The notes beneath the pieces were generated by a model that worked only from the letters and a program-made list of their open reading frames with translations, was not told where the DNA came from and searched no databases. Source: Inia geoffrensis (lineage: Eukaryota; Chordata; Mammalia; Artiodactyla; Iniidae). From it: a DNA stretch of 64,000 nucleotides. The position numbers and the translations under genes are program-made. Positions 1 through 12,896 of this stretch are shown here, one piece after another (positions within the stretch are counted from its first letter, which is position 1; every line of letters begins with the position of its first letter). Location of the stretch: positions 139,489,886-139,553,885 of the forward strand of contig CM070902.1 in NCBI GenBank assembly GCA_036417435.1, given 5' to 3'.

Positions 1-2064
1 TCGTCAGCTTAAGGGTGCTTTCACAGTCTGTGCACCAAAAAAATAACCCATGTTTTTATTCTGGTCAAGTCGAATCAAAAGGTGCGTCTTCTAACTTGAC
101 TCCTGCAAAACCCACGGTTCATTCACTTCAGGTGCAAGTGGCAAGGGGCTTTCTGAGGTGAGTCTCCTCTGGGCCCAGGCACCTGCCCACTGTGGGGTGC
201 AGTCCTGAGCATCAGCCTTGGGGACTCTCAGGGGCTCTGTCCCCAGCCCATCTCGAAGCCTCATTTCCTGTCTATACAGTAGACAGGTTTCCTTTTGGGG
301 ACAGTTAACAGAAAGCTTCAGCTGAGTAACATAGGTTTCGTCCGTGTCGGGACCATTTTGACAGCAGTGGTTTTAGGCTCACTGAAGTGTGATTACCATC
401 AGGATTGATTTCTTGACAACATCTTCTTTGTGTCCGATTCTCGCAGTCTTTGATTATGCCTGCCTGCTGTCAACTTTTATTACCTGAATTATTTGGATTC
501 TGATTGTCCAAGGGAAAGTCCTCCTCTCAAATTGGTTTCTCTCAACGTCTCTCCTGGAGTGAATGCATCACAGAGAATGTAGACTCATTTCCATGCGTCT
601 AAGCCAGGGGTCAGTGAGAACGCTCCCGGAGTCCAACTCAGTGGTGTGTGCTTCCCGGCTTTGCTGGGAACAGAGCACAAGTGAAATTGATGGAACCGGA
701 GTTTCTCTCCGATTTTAGGGGCTCCCAAGCTCTCTGGGAACATGACTCAGAGGTGGAAATTGTGGGGACCAGAATAGGACTGTAGACCCATCTAATCATG
801 TATTCCTTGAGTCAGACTAAAGAGCATACCCTTGGTGTTTTGAGTCAGTTTCAGAGCTGCTTGAAAGTGGCAGTGATGGTTCAGGATTCCAGCTTCCCCC
901 ACACACTCGGTGGACAGTGATGTTTCCTGTGCCAGCCTCACACCACCAATTAACTACCTTTTGTTTTCCCCACTGATGAATCCTCTGGATGAGTCTTTTT
1001 TTTTTTTCCCTTCTCTCTCACTGAAGGATTTCCACAGCCCCTCCTTGTTTCCGTGAAAAGCAGAGGGAGCCTCAGTTCACAGCGTAGACCCCGCCTCCCG
1101 CCCCACTGCAAGTCCCAGCCCCTCCCATGGCCGTCCCTTGTAGGGGCCTCCTATCACCTAATTTCCGTTTCCACCCCAACACTAGCAGTGATGTTATATC
1201 TTCAGGGCCATGTTTCACAAAGTTGTTGGGTCCGAGTTCTTTTTTTTCCTCACCTTGTAAGAAGGATTAGACTCACAGGAGTGCTGGGGAAGCACAGAGC
1301 TCCCGTCAACGTGCAGATGCCGGGCCCTCTTCCCGTGGCGCGGCCCCTGTGGGTACCTCCCTCCTTAGTGCGACTCCTCCTGGCTCCTGCGAGCGCAGCC
1401 CGGGCGGAGCTGCTGTCACTCAGTTGCAGGTACAGGGTCCCCCACGCTGTCAGCCACTCCACCCCACAGCACGACCTGCCCAGTTAGGTATAACCTCGTA
1501 CGTGAGTCACCTGCATCGGAGGAGCCAGAGTGCGATGAAATACCATGTGCTTGACGCCGAAACTATGTGAGTGACAACAGGGTTTGTTTTGCAGTGTCAG
1601 GGATGCTGCAAGAATCAGGCAGCACCCGTGCAGGCGCGCTCCCTGACCTCTCTGGGGAGGGGTGTGGAGGGACGCAGGAGAGAGGCTCCGGGGGTGTTCC
1701 GGCCGCCCTGCTGGCCCCCCGGAAGCCCTGGATGGGGGGTGCCACCGTTTCTCCCCCCCCCCCCCCACCTGGGAACTGGTGTGTCAGCCGCAGCGGAGAG
1801 CACCACGTGGTCTAGGTGTACCTTGGCAATGGCAGCACTTGAACTCACTATTTTCTCCTCCTAATTTCTAAGCTAATTGCTGAGGGCCTTTGCTACATTT
1901 TTAATATGTTAAGAACCTTTCAACAGCTGGCAGCTCTCAAAATAATGTAAGTGGTGGGGAAGTGCGTTCTTTGGATGGGCAAGTTGCCTCGTTGTGCCCG
2001 GCCCTGGCAGATGCTCAGTTTCAATCCCCAGGAGGGCGGGGATGTGACTGTCCTTTGTCAGCGG

Positions 2065-2250
2065 CAGTGGAACCCAGAGGGTGAGAGCACAGGCTGCAGA
2101 GTCCCAGCTCTACTGTTTTCTCACCATGGGACCTAAAGCAAGTCAGTGCTCAGAGCGTCCCCACCTGTAAAAGAGAATTCCACTAGTACCTCGTCCACAG
2201 AGTCGGCGTTGGCACTGGATGAGTTAATGTAGAGAAAGCACCCGTTATTG
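2065..2250 (+). repeat. MIR SINE fragment
   Basis: The segment has the typical MIR order: a tRNA-unrelated core reading 'cagagtcccagctctact', a block like 'gacctaaagcaagtcagtg' and a tail with 'cacctgtaaaa'. It is strongly diverged, as expected for an ancient mammalian-wide repeat. Boundaries are approximate. Confidence 0.6.
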
Positions 2251-3123
2251 TTGCTGTTGAAACTACTATTAACATCATTAGCAGCAGCAGTAGCCACGTG
2301 CCGTCCCCACCCCTTCCCCCCGCAGGGCTGGCTGCTGATCCCCGTGTAGCAGGTATTCAGGCAATAAAGCCAGGGTTCCCATAGCTGACGGGTCACTCCC
2401 TGCCACATAACCAGCTGTCCCATAATGTGTGCTCTGTGGCCTTTTTCTTCCCCGAGTCTGCCACCAGGCAGCTGTCTCTATCGGGTTTCATTCTCCTTCT
2501 AAATATAGTCCAGCCTCATCCTGTCCTATCATCAGATTCCCAGGGTGTGTGACTTAGGACAGGAATGGCAGTTGAGAAATCAGCCTTCATATCCTCTTGC
2601 AGCAAGATAGTCTTCTGGCATCTGGTCATCTCTGAAGGTAGACTGGAAAAGTCGGCTGCGGGGCACCTGGCTTTAGGGCCCGATACAAGTGTGGGTCAGG
2701 TTCCTTCCCAAAGCAGCAGGGAAGGGAAGGTGACCCCTCTGCCTTGCCTCGCCCCAGCAGTGACCAGCGGACAGACCCACTGGCAGTGGAGGGTTTGTGT
2801 CTGCATCCAAGAGGCTGGCCTGGCATTGACTCTGGGTGTCATGGGATGCTTTGGGAAATTTGATTAAAATGTGAAAAGGATGCTTCCCAGGTGGTCGCAG
2901 AGCTGTAAAGAGTGTCTGGTGTTACACAAAAGCCAGGACCAATTGTCTGTGCCACTGGGCTATATCTTGAAGGAACAATTTGAGACATAGTCGGCCGGGA
3001 GACTTAACGCCCTGTGTAGCCGAAGGTTCAGCTCTGTCTGATGTGGGATAGATCAGTGCTGGCTTGTTGCCTCTGAGAAGGACGTTAAGGGTTCCCTAAT
3101 GCAGTGGCCTTTCTGCGTTGCTC

Positions 3124-3255
3124 TTTTTTCTTTTTTCTTTTTTTTTGGCTGCACCACGCAGCTTGTGGGATCTTAGTTCCTCGACTAGGGATTGAACCCG
3201 TGCCCTTGGCAGTGAAAGTGCAGAGTCCTAACCACTGGACTGCCAGAGAATTCCC
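3124..3255 (-). repeat. CHR-type tRNA-derived SINE, antisense
   Basis: Read on the minus strand this is a short CHR-family SINE: a 5' end like 'ggaattctctggcagtccag', then a B-box-like 'ggttcaatccc', then 'aactaagatcccacaagctg' and an A-rich tail (T-rich at 3124-3148 on the plus strand). Near-identical 11-bp flanks, ctgcgttgctc at 3113-3123 and ctgcattgctc at 3256-3266, are the target-site duplication. They differ by one base, which suggests an older insertion. Confidence 0.85.
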
Positions 3256-5561
3256 CTGCATTGCTCATAATATGGTTTTCATGTAGAGGAATTAACCGGT
3301 CCATTATTTTCCCGAGACAACCAGATGGCTGCGTGGCCATGTTCACAGGGACTTCCGAGATCTGGGCCAAGCTTATTAGCATTTGCCAATCTCACAGAAA
3401 AACGAAGAAGGCCTTACCTAGAATGCTGTGTGTTTTTTTCTTGGTAAGCGGGCTTCTGATGTAAAGAGCCTGAGCGGGCAGCCCATGTGTGACTTTGCAT
3501 GTATCTGTCATTCTCTGGGCGGGGGCAGCTCAGCCTCCTGCAGCCCCGCTGCCCACAACTCGCCCTGTCACGATCACAGACTTTCCCATCCACTGCAGAT
3601 TGTGTACTGAACCCACATATCCCCCAGTGAAGCACAGCTCCAGCTCGGAGAGGCTGCCTCACAGCACTGACACGAAAAGACAAACAGAAATCTGACTTGC
3701 CATGTTATCCATCCAACAAAAAAACCACCCAAGAGTAGAGGAATAGATATTCATCACGTCCCAGCAACTCAGCCAGGCCTGTGAGTTCAGTATTTCTAGG
3801 TGGATTTAGAAAACCTTTCCTCGGCAAAGCAGAGTCCTCCTCCTGACAGCTCTTTTCACCAGCAGGCCAGCCTCTCTGGTTTAGAACAAAGGGAATCCCG
3901 CTTATCTGATTTGGGCTGGTAACCAGTTTTCTCTCTCTCCAGCGGTTTCTGTGCCACTGTGGAAGTTTGAATACTTTTCCATAAGTTAAACAGAACTTTC
4001 TCTTCATGCTGCCTGGATTTGCCTTTATCTGTAGTCAAGCTTTAGCTGCTGAGGTGGCCTTTGCCCAAGTTTAGCATGAGCAGAATAATGCCATCAGCTT
4101 GAAAAGAGATTCAGGAGATGATTAAGGGATGATTCAGTAGGCTTGTCACCAGAGAAGGCAACTGTTTATGAAGGGCACGTAGCTTTTTGGTTTTGTTTTT
4201 TTTACAGAATTCCTATTTTAGCAGCTGTGTGCCTGTGTGTATATTACAGCATCTACAATAACGAAACATTGAGAGCACTTCTGTTAGTGTCTCGTTTCTT
4301 CCCAGTATTGTATTTTTCCAGAATGTTCTTTTGGTTAATGAAGGTTCTCTGAAAGGGGCGAGGGTGAGAGCCTTACCTGCAGTATAAAGTTAAAAAGGAA
4401 TATTTTAAGGAAAGTGTGGTTTGATTTGAATTTCAGCAGGTAGGGGAAACCTACTATTTAAAATGCATTTGGAAACTTCAGCCTCCCAGATGTGGGTGGA
4501 ACATGTTTTTATTTTCCTCATTGAAAAACAGGGGTGGGCTTAGCCAAATTTCTTGGTTTTGCCAAATCCATCTGAGCAGGCAATGTAGTGTATAATTCAA
4601 TGAGTGCCTTGGGGATTACTCTTAGGCATAATTGTGGCAATTCCATTATTTAAAGGTAAACATGGTATGATAAAGGGTGAGTGTTCACATGTGATTTTTT
4701 TTAAGAAAACACAAGGCGATGGGAGACGTTGATTCACCCATCGATGCTAACCAGGCAGCTGCCATGACCCAGCACTGACGTAGCTCTAGTCACAGAGAGA
4801 ACGGGCAGCGTGGCCCCTGACTCACAGAGTTGGCGGTCCAGAGAGGGAGGAACAGTAGGGGTTTCTTCAAGCACGTCTCCTTGATGAGCCAACCCAGGTG
4901 ATTGTTTTCACAGAGCGCAATGAGAGCCAGGATCAGCTGGGCCTCGCTCGGCTCAGAGGCCTGGCACCACCCTCCACCCATCACGTGGTCTAAGTGGGTC
5001 GCGTGCCTGTGTTCCTACTCATTTTGAAAACATGTGAAAACCACTTCTGTCCGCTCTGGGGACGATGTGAAGATGAGTACAGTGACGATCCACTTTTGAT
5101 TTTTCAGAAGTAGAATATTCTGTTTGTTCCTTCTTGGTCTGCTGCTTTCCTTACCTTCTTTTTCTAGCCATCGCTAGGACTTACAGGAGAAGACAGGCTT
5201 GGAAAGAGGACGGTAAACTCAGGCTAGACATGCTGCTCGAGGATAAGCATTGTAGGGTAGGGTACCCGTGGCTGACACTGAGAGGGCGAATGAGTTTAGG
5301 GGATGTCGGGTTTCATCGTCCTCTGGTCCACAAAGTCCAGGCTGTCTGCAGTATGTTCATTCCTTTGACAGAATGCTGTATAAATGCATGGTGACAGTAG
5401 CAGAATCCTTGTTGTTTACTGGAAGTGATCAGAATTTTCTGGTGACATCTCTGTGTTTGGGGAAGTACCAGTAGACGTCTCAGGGATGCAGGGGGTGACC
5501 GTTTCAGAATGCTGATCTTTCATTTTTGGGAGGCTTTATATCATTTTCTTTTTCTTTACAG

Positions 5562-5695
5562 AATGAAGTTGGCCTACTGGAGTTCTTCCAAAATGTGATA
5601 AAAGAAACTAGGGCAGAGCCAAAAAAAGTGACTAGTTGGGTCCTCAACACTTTTCTGGGCTTTTTAAAGCAACAGAACCTTGCTGTCAGTGAGAG
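5562..5695 (+). CDS. GATB: GATB coding exon (start of GatB/YqeY tail domain)
   Basis: GATB is subunit B of the mitochondrial GatCAB amidotransferase, which turns misacylated Glu-tRNA(Gln) into Gln-tRNA(Gln) for mitochondrial translation. This 134-nt exon starts in phase 0 after acceptor ttctttacag and ends after two bases of a codon at donor gtgagt. Read in frame it begins [13 protein letters not shown] and continues to [20 protein letters not shown]. This matches my recollection of the start of the GatB/YqeY C-terminal domain in mammalian GATB, the part that contacts tRNA. The split codon is completed by the first base of the exon at 12818. No frameshift or stop is seen. Assignment is from remembered homology, but the downstream exons join it in frame. 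Confidence 0.95.
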
Positions 5696-7479
5696 GTGAG
5701 TGGGGTCTGGGGGCGTATTTTCCTTTCTGGTGAGCTCTGTGTCCAGAAGCAGTTGACACAGGGCAGGGCTGGTGTTCTGCCCTCCTTCTTCCCCCTCAGG
5801 ATCTCCTGACGAGACACAGACATCCCCTGTGAATGTCAGAGTCTAAAGCTGTCCGCCATCCCCTTCACATCTGAAAGCTCATTTATTCCGATCTCTGACC
5901 GTCCACTCTGTCCTTTGCACTGTGCTGGGCTGGGGGCCTACAGATGAGTAAATGAGGAGTTTCCTACCTGCAGGGCATCCAGACTGTAAGAAAGCAGACA
6001 GTCGGCTCAGTACGATCCTGTTACACCGCAGGTGTGTTCAGGCCACCATGAATGCACAGAAAGGGGACCTGCACCGAGGCTGGGGCGTCAACCAAGCTTT
6101 CCCTCAGGAGGGAGAGCGAGTTTCCCTCAGTGACCGAGCCCTGAGGAGTTGCCAAGTGGAGGGAGGGTTCCGAGCGTTCTAGACCATAGATGCAATTGTA
6201 CGACACTCAGAGACAAGAGGCGTGGTGGGCTCAGGAGGCCCAGAAGCTCCAGGGTGCTCGGGAGGGAGCAGGAGAGCTGCAGGGATGGGCAAGGCCACCC
6301 GGGAGGCTTCACACGCCTTTGTCGGCAGCTGTCAAAGGCCTGAGAGCACACGCTCACTCCAGGTTCCCTCGGGGGGGGATGGGATGGAAGATGGAGCCGA
6401 GGTGGGAAGCCCAGTTGGGTACCTCTTACAGGAGCACCCGTGCGAAACGCCCCGTGCCTGGGCCCGAGTGTGGTGGACCAAGGTGCGGACAGTCATCTCA
6501 ACCCCACACGACTCCACCTCCCTCACGCGGGCTTGGGGCGAGATGGAGTGGAGCCTTTCAACCTGGTGGGGGGTAAAGGAAGAGGAACGGGTGGGGCGGA
6601 TGCCATGTTCCTTTTGGACATGCAGGGTTTGAGTTGCCCGTGGGACAGACATCCCCCTCGTGGGGTGACCGATAGGCAGTCAGATACATGGGCCTACATC
6701 TGCTGGCAGGCGTCTGGGAGTGTAAATCCAAGAGTTCTCATTTGTTCAAAACTCAGCACCTGTTAATTGAGACTCTGCCTTATGCTAAGTTCTGTGCTGA
6801 GCGTGGGGAAAGCCGGTCCACGAGACAGACGCGGTCCCCATGGTCCTTACAAAGCAGCAAGTTGGGTGCCCTGAGAAGGGGGAGAGAAGAGCTGAGCTCC
6901 CTGCTGAGTGAAGGGTGAGCGGGGCCCAGCAGGCCAAGTCCAGCATGCGCTCCAGGCGTGGAGAGCAGCGTGTGCACGTGGCTCGAGGGGAGCCCGAGCG
7001 TGGCATCTCGGGGAAGGCAGTGCACGGCCCAGTATAAGCGGATCGCGGACTCAGCAATGTGTAGACGGCACTGGAAGCCGTTGGAGCAGGTGAGAGCTGT
7101 CGGGGAGGATACCGTATGACCAGGCCTGAGACTCCCTGGACCACCCAAGGAGCATGGGCAGGGAAGGAGGGACAGAACCAGGAGCATGGGTGTCACAGGA
7201 GCCAGAGAAAAGGACAGTGTGAGGAAGGAGAGAACGGGCAGCAGGTTTAAAAGTGGGTGTTCATCAGGGACACACAGGCAGGTGGCAGGGCCCGGCAGGG
7301 GCCCCGCGGGAGGCCAAGCTGTTCTTGGGGAGCGTCGTTGCTGCAGCAGCGCCCACGGCCATATGGGGAAGCAGAGCCGGGGAGACAGGTGTGTGCTGAT
7401 AACGTGAGTCCAAAGAGTCATCTGTTCAGAGAAGTTACCCCTGTGCGATGCTGGCTTCATGTTCGGCCTCTTGCTCGCA

Positions 7480-7660
7480 GTGTGTGTTTGCACAGGTACC
7501 AGCGTGGCCACGTGGCTCTGTTTCACCTCCTCACGTGGCTTCCTACCAGCCGTGACCTTGGATGAGTCACCCTCAGTGCCGTCACTGTAAATGACAGTGA
7601 TAGTGCCTGCCTCCAAGGGTTTTTGAGAGGAAAACACACGGCGCCCGTGGGCCCTTAGTG
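7480..7660 (+). repeat. MIR SINE fragment
   Basis: Contains the MIR-like core 'gtgaccttggatgagtcacc' followed by 'cactgtaaatgacagtgata' and 'gcctgcctccaagggttttt'. It is diverged and its ends are uncertain. Confidence 0.55.
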
Positions 7661-8693
7661 TCCGTTTCCTTCTCTATTCCGTGCTGGTATGTGAGGCACC
7701 AAAACGATGCCCCCCGCCCCCAGATCCCCAAACTCCCATGGCACCTGTTGCCTGTTTGTCTTTGCTTCCTGTCCTCTCCGGTTTGACCTGTGTACTCAGA
7801 AACTTCAGTCTTCACACTGAAAAGCCCGGGCCCATTCAGGCAGAGTTGATGGAGGAGGTATAGTTGTACCAGAGCCTGAATGGCTCTGGAGAGGCCTTGG
7901 TGAAGGAGGGGCCGGGTGACATCTGTGGGGAACCAGGGCGTGGGCGTGGCGAGGAGGCAGCAGCTTTGGGGAGCGAGGGGAGCATAGCTGGGAGAAGCGG
8001 AGGGTGGAAAATGGCAGAAAAGTGCAGTTGACCACATGATTGGGGTCGAGACGGAACATGCAGGGTGTGGAAAGTCACGGGAGTTGAGCCGTGAATCCGG
8101 CACTGGCTGTAGAGCACCCTCTGTGCGGAGCTCGTGGAGAGCCAGGCAGGACCCGGCCTGGCCCTTAAGAAGCTCTGTGTCCTGGGGAGGACTGGACTTG
8201 TGCACTAACGCTTTTACCTCAAGGCAGAATGGGGTGCTTCTTGTTTAGAGCTACTCACAGTGCGGTGCAAGCAGAGAGGGACGAGACCACGTTCATCTAA
8301 AAGGCTCCAGGAAGGAGTGGTTGGAGCTTTGGGATGAGATCTAACTCTTAGCTTTAAAAAGCATTTTCCATGTTGCTGACAGATTGCTAGAGTCACTGAA
8401 TTTCAGTCTCAGCAGAGACCTGAGCTACCTCTGGTTCAGCTCTTTCATTTAGCAGAGGAGGAACTCCAGGCCCCGAGAGGTAAGGTGCACAACTGCTCAG
8501 ACCGGAAGCCAGCCCCCTGACTTCCAGACCAGTTTCTCTATATGTTGATCTGTGACATGAGGGGTTTGCTAACAACCATTTTAGGACCTTCTACAGGAGC
8601 TGAGATTGATAAATTAGCCAGTCAAGGGAACCTGGAGCCTCTGGTATTTATCCAAACAATTCGTAAGCACTAGAGTCTTAAGAACTCCAAGGG

Positions 8694-9036
8694 GGCTTCA
8701 CCTGGTAGCGCAGTGGTTAAGAATCCGCCTGCCAATGCAAGGGACACGGGTTCGAGCCCAGGTCCGGGAAGATCCCACATGCCGCGGAGCAACTAAGCCC
8801 GTGCGTCACAACTACTGAGCCTGCGCTCTAGAGCCTGCGAGCCACAACTACTGAAGCCCGTGTGCCTAGAGCCTGTGCTCCGCAACAAGAGAAGCCACCG
8901 CAGTGAGAAACCCACACACCACAACAAAGAGTAGCCCCCGCTCGCCGCAACTAGAGAAAGCCCGTGCGCAGCAACAAAGACCCAACACAGCCAAAAATAA
9001 ATAAATAAAATGAATAAATTTATCAAAAAAAGAAAA
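8694..9036 (+). repeat. CHR SINE, long older form, with target duplication
   Basis: A tRNA-derived SINE: the head is 'ggcttcacctggtagcgcag', with a B-box-like ggttcgagccc near 8750. The body repeats 'cacaactactgaagcccgtg'-like modules, and it ends in an (AAAT)-rich tail. It is flanked by a perfect 14-bp duplication, aagaactccaaggg, at 8680-8693 and 9037-9050. The longer body with 'acaaagagtagcccccgctc' marks an older subfamily than the copies at 34952, 42879 and 50999. Confidence 0.93.
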
Positions 9037-12000
9037 AAGAACTCCAAGGGCACCAAACTCTAAATAAAAGTGTGCTTGGTTATTCCAAAGTCAAGTAAGG
9101 AGGAAGCTAAGCAGCAGTTCTGTGCTAGAGTTTATGTAGAACAGGAACTGAACAGGAAGCAAGCTCTGTAGCAGCTCTCAGTCTACACAGTTCAGACAAC
9201 CATTGCCTGGGCTGCGTATTACCAGCCTCACCTTGGAGCAAACATTAACCAATGAGCAACCTCGGCAGCTGGGCTAACGTTTCCAAAGCCTAGACAGGCA
9301 GTAGCTGCAAAGCTGGCAGTAGTCTTATGATGACACCAGGCAAGGGACACTCCAGAGATCACGTTGGCAGGAAGTGATTTTGCAAGTGAGCGTTCATCTT
9401 TAAAGACCTCTCAGAAGACTGGTGTTTAAAGGGTCTGGCCAGACAAGTGCTTGTTGAACTTGGCTTTCTCATTATTTTGAGGATATTGCTTTTTTCGTTA
9501 ATAACTCATAACTATTCATACCAGGTTTGATTTAGTTAGGAAAGTGGAAGTTACTGATTCCCTGACCAAGTATTTCCTGGTAATATCAGGCAGGTGCAGC
9601 TGTCCAGTTGTTCACTCCAGCCGAGGGCCTGAACTTCCGGGTCGGCTGCGGGCAGCAGCTCCTGAGGCACTAGGAAACCAGGGAAGGCCTTTGAGCTGAG
9701 AAGGGGCTGAGGCTGACAGGAGGATTAGTCCGGCAGCGTGATATGTGGGGCAGCATCCAAGAATGGGATGTAGGAGGTGGGAGACTGTTAGAGGTCACAG
9801 CCGCAGGCCTGTTTGTATACAGCCTGTGAGCTAAGGATGATTATTACGTCGTATATTTAGAAACCAAAACAAAGAAGACTACATGACCGAGACCAGGTGT
9901 GTCCCACGGAGCCTTAAATATTTGCTCTCTGGAGCTTTCCAGAAGTTTGCCGACCCCTGGCTTAGAACATGTGTGGGGAGACAGGAGCCCGGGCCACTCC
10001 TGGCCAGCGGGAAGAGGTGGAGGAGGGCAGTCAAGGAGGGGAAAGAGACTGAGAGGCCCAGGGAGAAGGGGTTTTCTCAGGGGGTGCAGCAGGGTGGGAA
10101 GCTATTATGTTTGGTAACTAGTGAGGGGAGGTGATTTTAAAAGAACAGCATCTGCAGAGGGATAGGGTTGGGATCCAAACAACAAGGGCAGACAGAAGCC
10201 ACTGATGCTCTTCATTGGTAAAAAAAAATAATAATAATAATGATTGTAATAAGGTCAGGCAGAAGCAAGTGACTGCAAGATTGCTTGGAGGCACTGTCAA
10301 GACAGGGCAGATCTGAGCACTCGTGAAGGTGTGGGGTTAAAGCCGCAGGAGGGAGGAACCCGGCATCTGAGTAGGATGTGTAGCAGTGGCAGTTGATGCA
10401 GGCAAGAGCATGGGTCCAGGGGGCTGTCTGATGGAAGAGGAGGAGGCGGGCACCCTAGAAAATTCTGAGCCTTCCATCAGTTGGGTGACCTTATGATGCG
10501 GGAGGTGAGGGTCCGTGCTGAGAAGGGGCGTGGGAAGGAGACGCTCTAGAACAGCAGCTTGGATGGGAGTGCCAGGCAGGGGCGCTGGGACGTTAGCGAG
10601 ATGAACAGAGGGATTGCTGAGCAGCCACCTAGGTGTCCGTGTCTCCCTGTCTTTCTCCGCGAGCCTCTGTGTCCCATGAGCTTGGGCCTAAAATGAGCTC
10701 GGGCGTTGCGACAGGCGGTACATTTCAAAGGAACAGGGGTGGCTGTGGAGGTGTCAGGGTGTCTGCTTCCAGAATCCAGGCTGGAGATGGAGTCGTGATC
10801 CCATAAGAGCTCTAGGGGACTGGGTGAAGTTGGAAGGCTTGAGAGATGCCATTTCCCCTCGTCTGCAGATGCGCCGGGCCGGGGATGGGAGACTAGCCTT
10901 CCACGTCGGGCTCTTCTTTAGTGGAGATACACCCACAGCCCAGAAACCAGCGTGATCTGACAGCAGCCAATCAGTAGCTTGTGCTTCTGCTGCCATTCTG
11001 TTCCAAATAGGCCGATTTATTTATTTAACCTGATGAGGGGGGCCTTTCAAGGCCAGGGTGACAGGTCCTGATCTTTGTCATCGTCTTACTGGAGGTGAGC
11101 CCTGGCACAGCTGGAATTAGTAGACACAGTGTCCCAGCCATCCCTGTTGGGGGGAAGGAGTCTGCTACACAGATACTGCGGACCTACTATGTGTCGAGCA
11201 CTGTGGGTACAAAAGGGCGATTGAGAAATCCCAAGTCAGTGGAGATATTTCATAGTGAATGAAGGTCATTGGATGAAAAGCAAAGAATTTTTAGTCATGC
11301 TGTACTCTATTTCTGCCCTTCCCTTTCCTCACATTGCTTTATCATCAGCTCATGTGGGAGTGGGGACCCTTCCGTTTGCAGGCTTGAGAAATCTAGTTCA
11401 ACCTCAGCGCTTATTACAGGTTCTGCACACAGTCTACACTCTAATTGGCCCTTATGTTTACTAGGATCGTAGAACATCCAAGAAACCCGAATTTTTAAAA
11501 CAACCTGGATTCTTTATTACTTGTCTATAGGGTGGGAAGTTAGAGAAAGGGTGTCTTGATTTCCCAGCCCTCTGCCCCTCGTGCTGCTGAGATTTAATCA
11601 GGGTGGTCCAGACACTCTGCAAACCTAATATCCTCTTGGAATGATCTTTTATCCATACTTCGGGATAAGCAGACACTTGCAGGACAGTGGGCTGCCTCTG
11701 TGTGTCAGCTGCCTCACGTGAACAGCCCTGTGAGGTTTCACTGCACCTGAGTCAGACCTGGTGCACTTGCACTCGGTTGGCCTGGAATTCCGGGAAATTG
11801 GCGTAGGGGCTAAGCGGTAGTTTCCTTTTTACTATCTAGGAGCTTAACAAAGAAATTAATAGTGAGTGATGGGAACTGAGACTTAAACAGAAGGTGTTTT
11901 CAAGTAGTGTTAAACGTTCCAGAGGCTTTCGTTTACACAGACACACTAACGTGCTATTTATAAGTCGTTCCAGTCTATTTAAAACTGGTCCCCTCATGAC

Positions 12001-12817
12001 CTCAGACAGACAGCGTTTCATTAGCCTAGTTGCTACATGTGTTTAAAAGTAGCAGAACCGTGTATTTTAAAAGAAATAGTCTGTAATTCAGTCTTTTCCA
12101 CTAATCCTAGGCACTCACCGCCCCCCTCACCCCAGAATGTCAATTATTGACACTTCACGCCTTTGGTTGCCTCTCGTCCTTTTATATCATGGGATCTTGG
12201 CAAATAAGTCCCTTCCTAGACGTGTAGGCATAATGAATTCCAGGCCCTTCTGTGAGAAGCTGTTGAGAGCCTGCAGGAGAGAGCAGTTTGTGGAGGCCAT
12301 GAGGATGGCTGACGACATGGTGTCACTGCGTCCCTAAAAGACAAGTTCTTAACGATTAAAAAGAATTTATATTTGCACAAAAACACTCGAAAACTGGCCT
12401 TGTTAGCTGTTTTGTTTGAAGTAATTTTTAGGCTGATCTTTCAGTCGAAAATATTTAATTACTGGGTTTTGGTTTTTTTCTCTTCTCGACATGGTTCATG
12501 AATTTTGCAGCCACCTCCTTTTTTTGACTAATTAAACTGAGCAGTTGTCTGTCACTACAACTTCTGCCAAACTGCGGTTATTGTTGGGTAGTAAAATAAA
12601 GAAAAACCACAGTGGTCACAAAAATGTGTTCTATCCTGAAGTACAAAATAACGAAATAACATAGAGCCTAACTGGCCTGTTACTTTTATTCCTGGGTGTA
12701 GATTTAATTATTCAAACCTACAAAATCCTGTGCTTTGATTTTAAATAACCATAAATGCATATATACACCGACAGAGTGAAATGTACATGTTTCTTCTCTC
12801 CTTTTTGGGGCTGCTAG

Positions 12818-12896
12818 TCCTGTCACACCCTCTGCCCTGGCTGAACTGCTTGACCTGCTGGACGGGAAAGCCATCTCTTCATCCGCAGCAAAACAG
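12818..12896 (+). CDS. GATB: GATB coding exon (tail domain, middle)
   Basis: A 79-nt exon between acceptor ggggctgctag and donor gtatgt. Its first base completes the Ser codon begun at 5694-5695, and the rest reads [16 protein letters not shown] then [10 protein letters not shown], ending in phase 0. In GatB family proteins this is the helical linker of the YqeY-like tail, where the 'AAKQVFEELW' helix begins. Here that helix is split by the intron, with its remainder in the exon at 18536. No disruption is seen. The short exon would be missed by simple ORF calling because it lies inside an unrelated longer frame. Confidence 0.95.

Larger units (their letters stand above)
1..5561 (+). other. 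GATB: GATB intron (partial, 5' end outside window)
   Basis: Non-coding sequence before the first visible GATB exon. I looked for the preceding exon, which in homologues encodes the end of the cradle/helical region just before the GatB/YqeY tail, and did not find it, so it probably lies upstream of position 1. The stretch holds a run of 14 C at 1753-1766, a MIR-like segment near 2065-2250 and an antisense CHR-type SINE at 3124-3255. The intron ends in a polypyrimidine tract and acceptor AG at 5560-5561. Open frames here are short and show no recognisable protein. Confidence 0.75.
5696..12817 (+). other. GATB: GATB intron
   Basis: About 7.1 kb between GT at 5696 and AG at 12816-12817. It contains a MIR-like segment around 7480-7660 and a full-length CHR SINE with duplications at 8694-9036. 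The stretch 6200-8200 is GC-rich with long antisense open frames of 285 and 207 codons. These show no domain, no splice context and low-complexity Pro/Ser/Leu composition, so I treat them as chance. From 9050 to 12800 I see only diverged, unclassified sequence. Confidence 0.8.

Noticed and set aside
1053..1487. 144-codon plus-strand frame as a possible upstream GATB exon
   Set aside because: Its residues do not resemble GatB, and the sequence lacks the expected block just before NEVGLLEFF.
6780..7637. Minus-strand open frame of 285 codons in a GATB intron, the longest non-exonic frame
   Set aside because: No domain, signal or homologue recognised; composition is Pro/Ser/Leu-rich as expected for antisense GC-rich DNA; no splice or promoter context.
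7582..8205. Minus-strand open frame of 207 codons
   Set aside because: Overlaps the previous frame and a MIR-like segment; no recognisable protein features.
8694..9036. tRNA gene suggested by A- and B-box-like sequences in CHR SINEs
   Set aside because: The tRNA-like head is part of a SINE with A-rich tail and target duplications; no cloverleaf-complete tRNA is present here or in the other copies.
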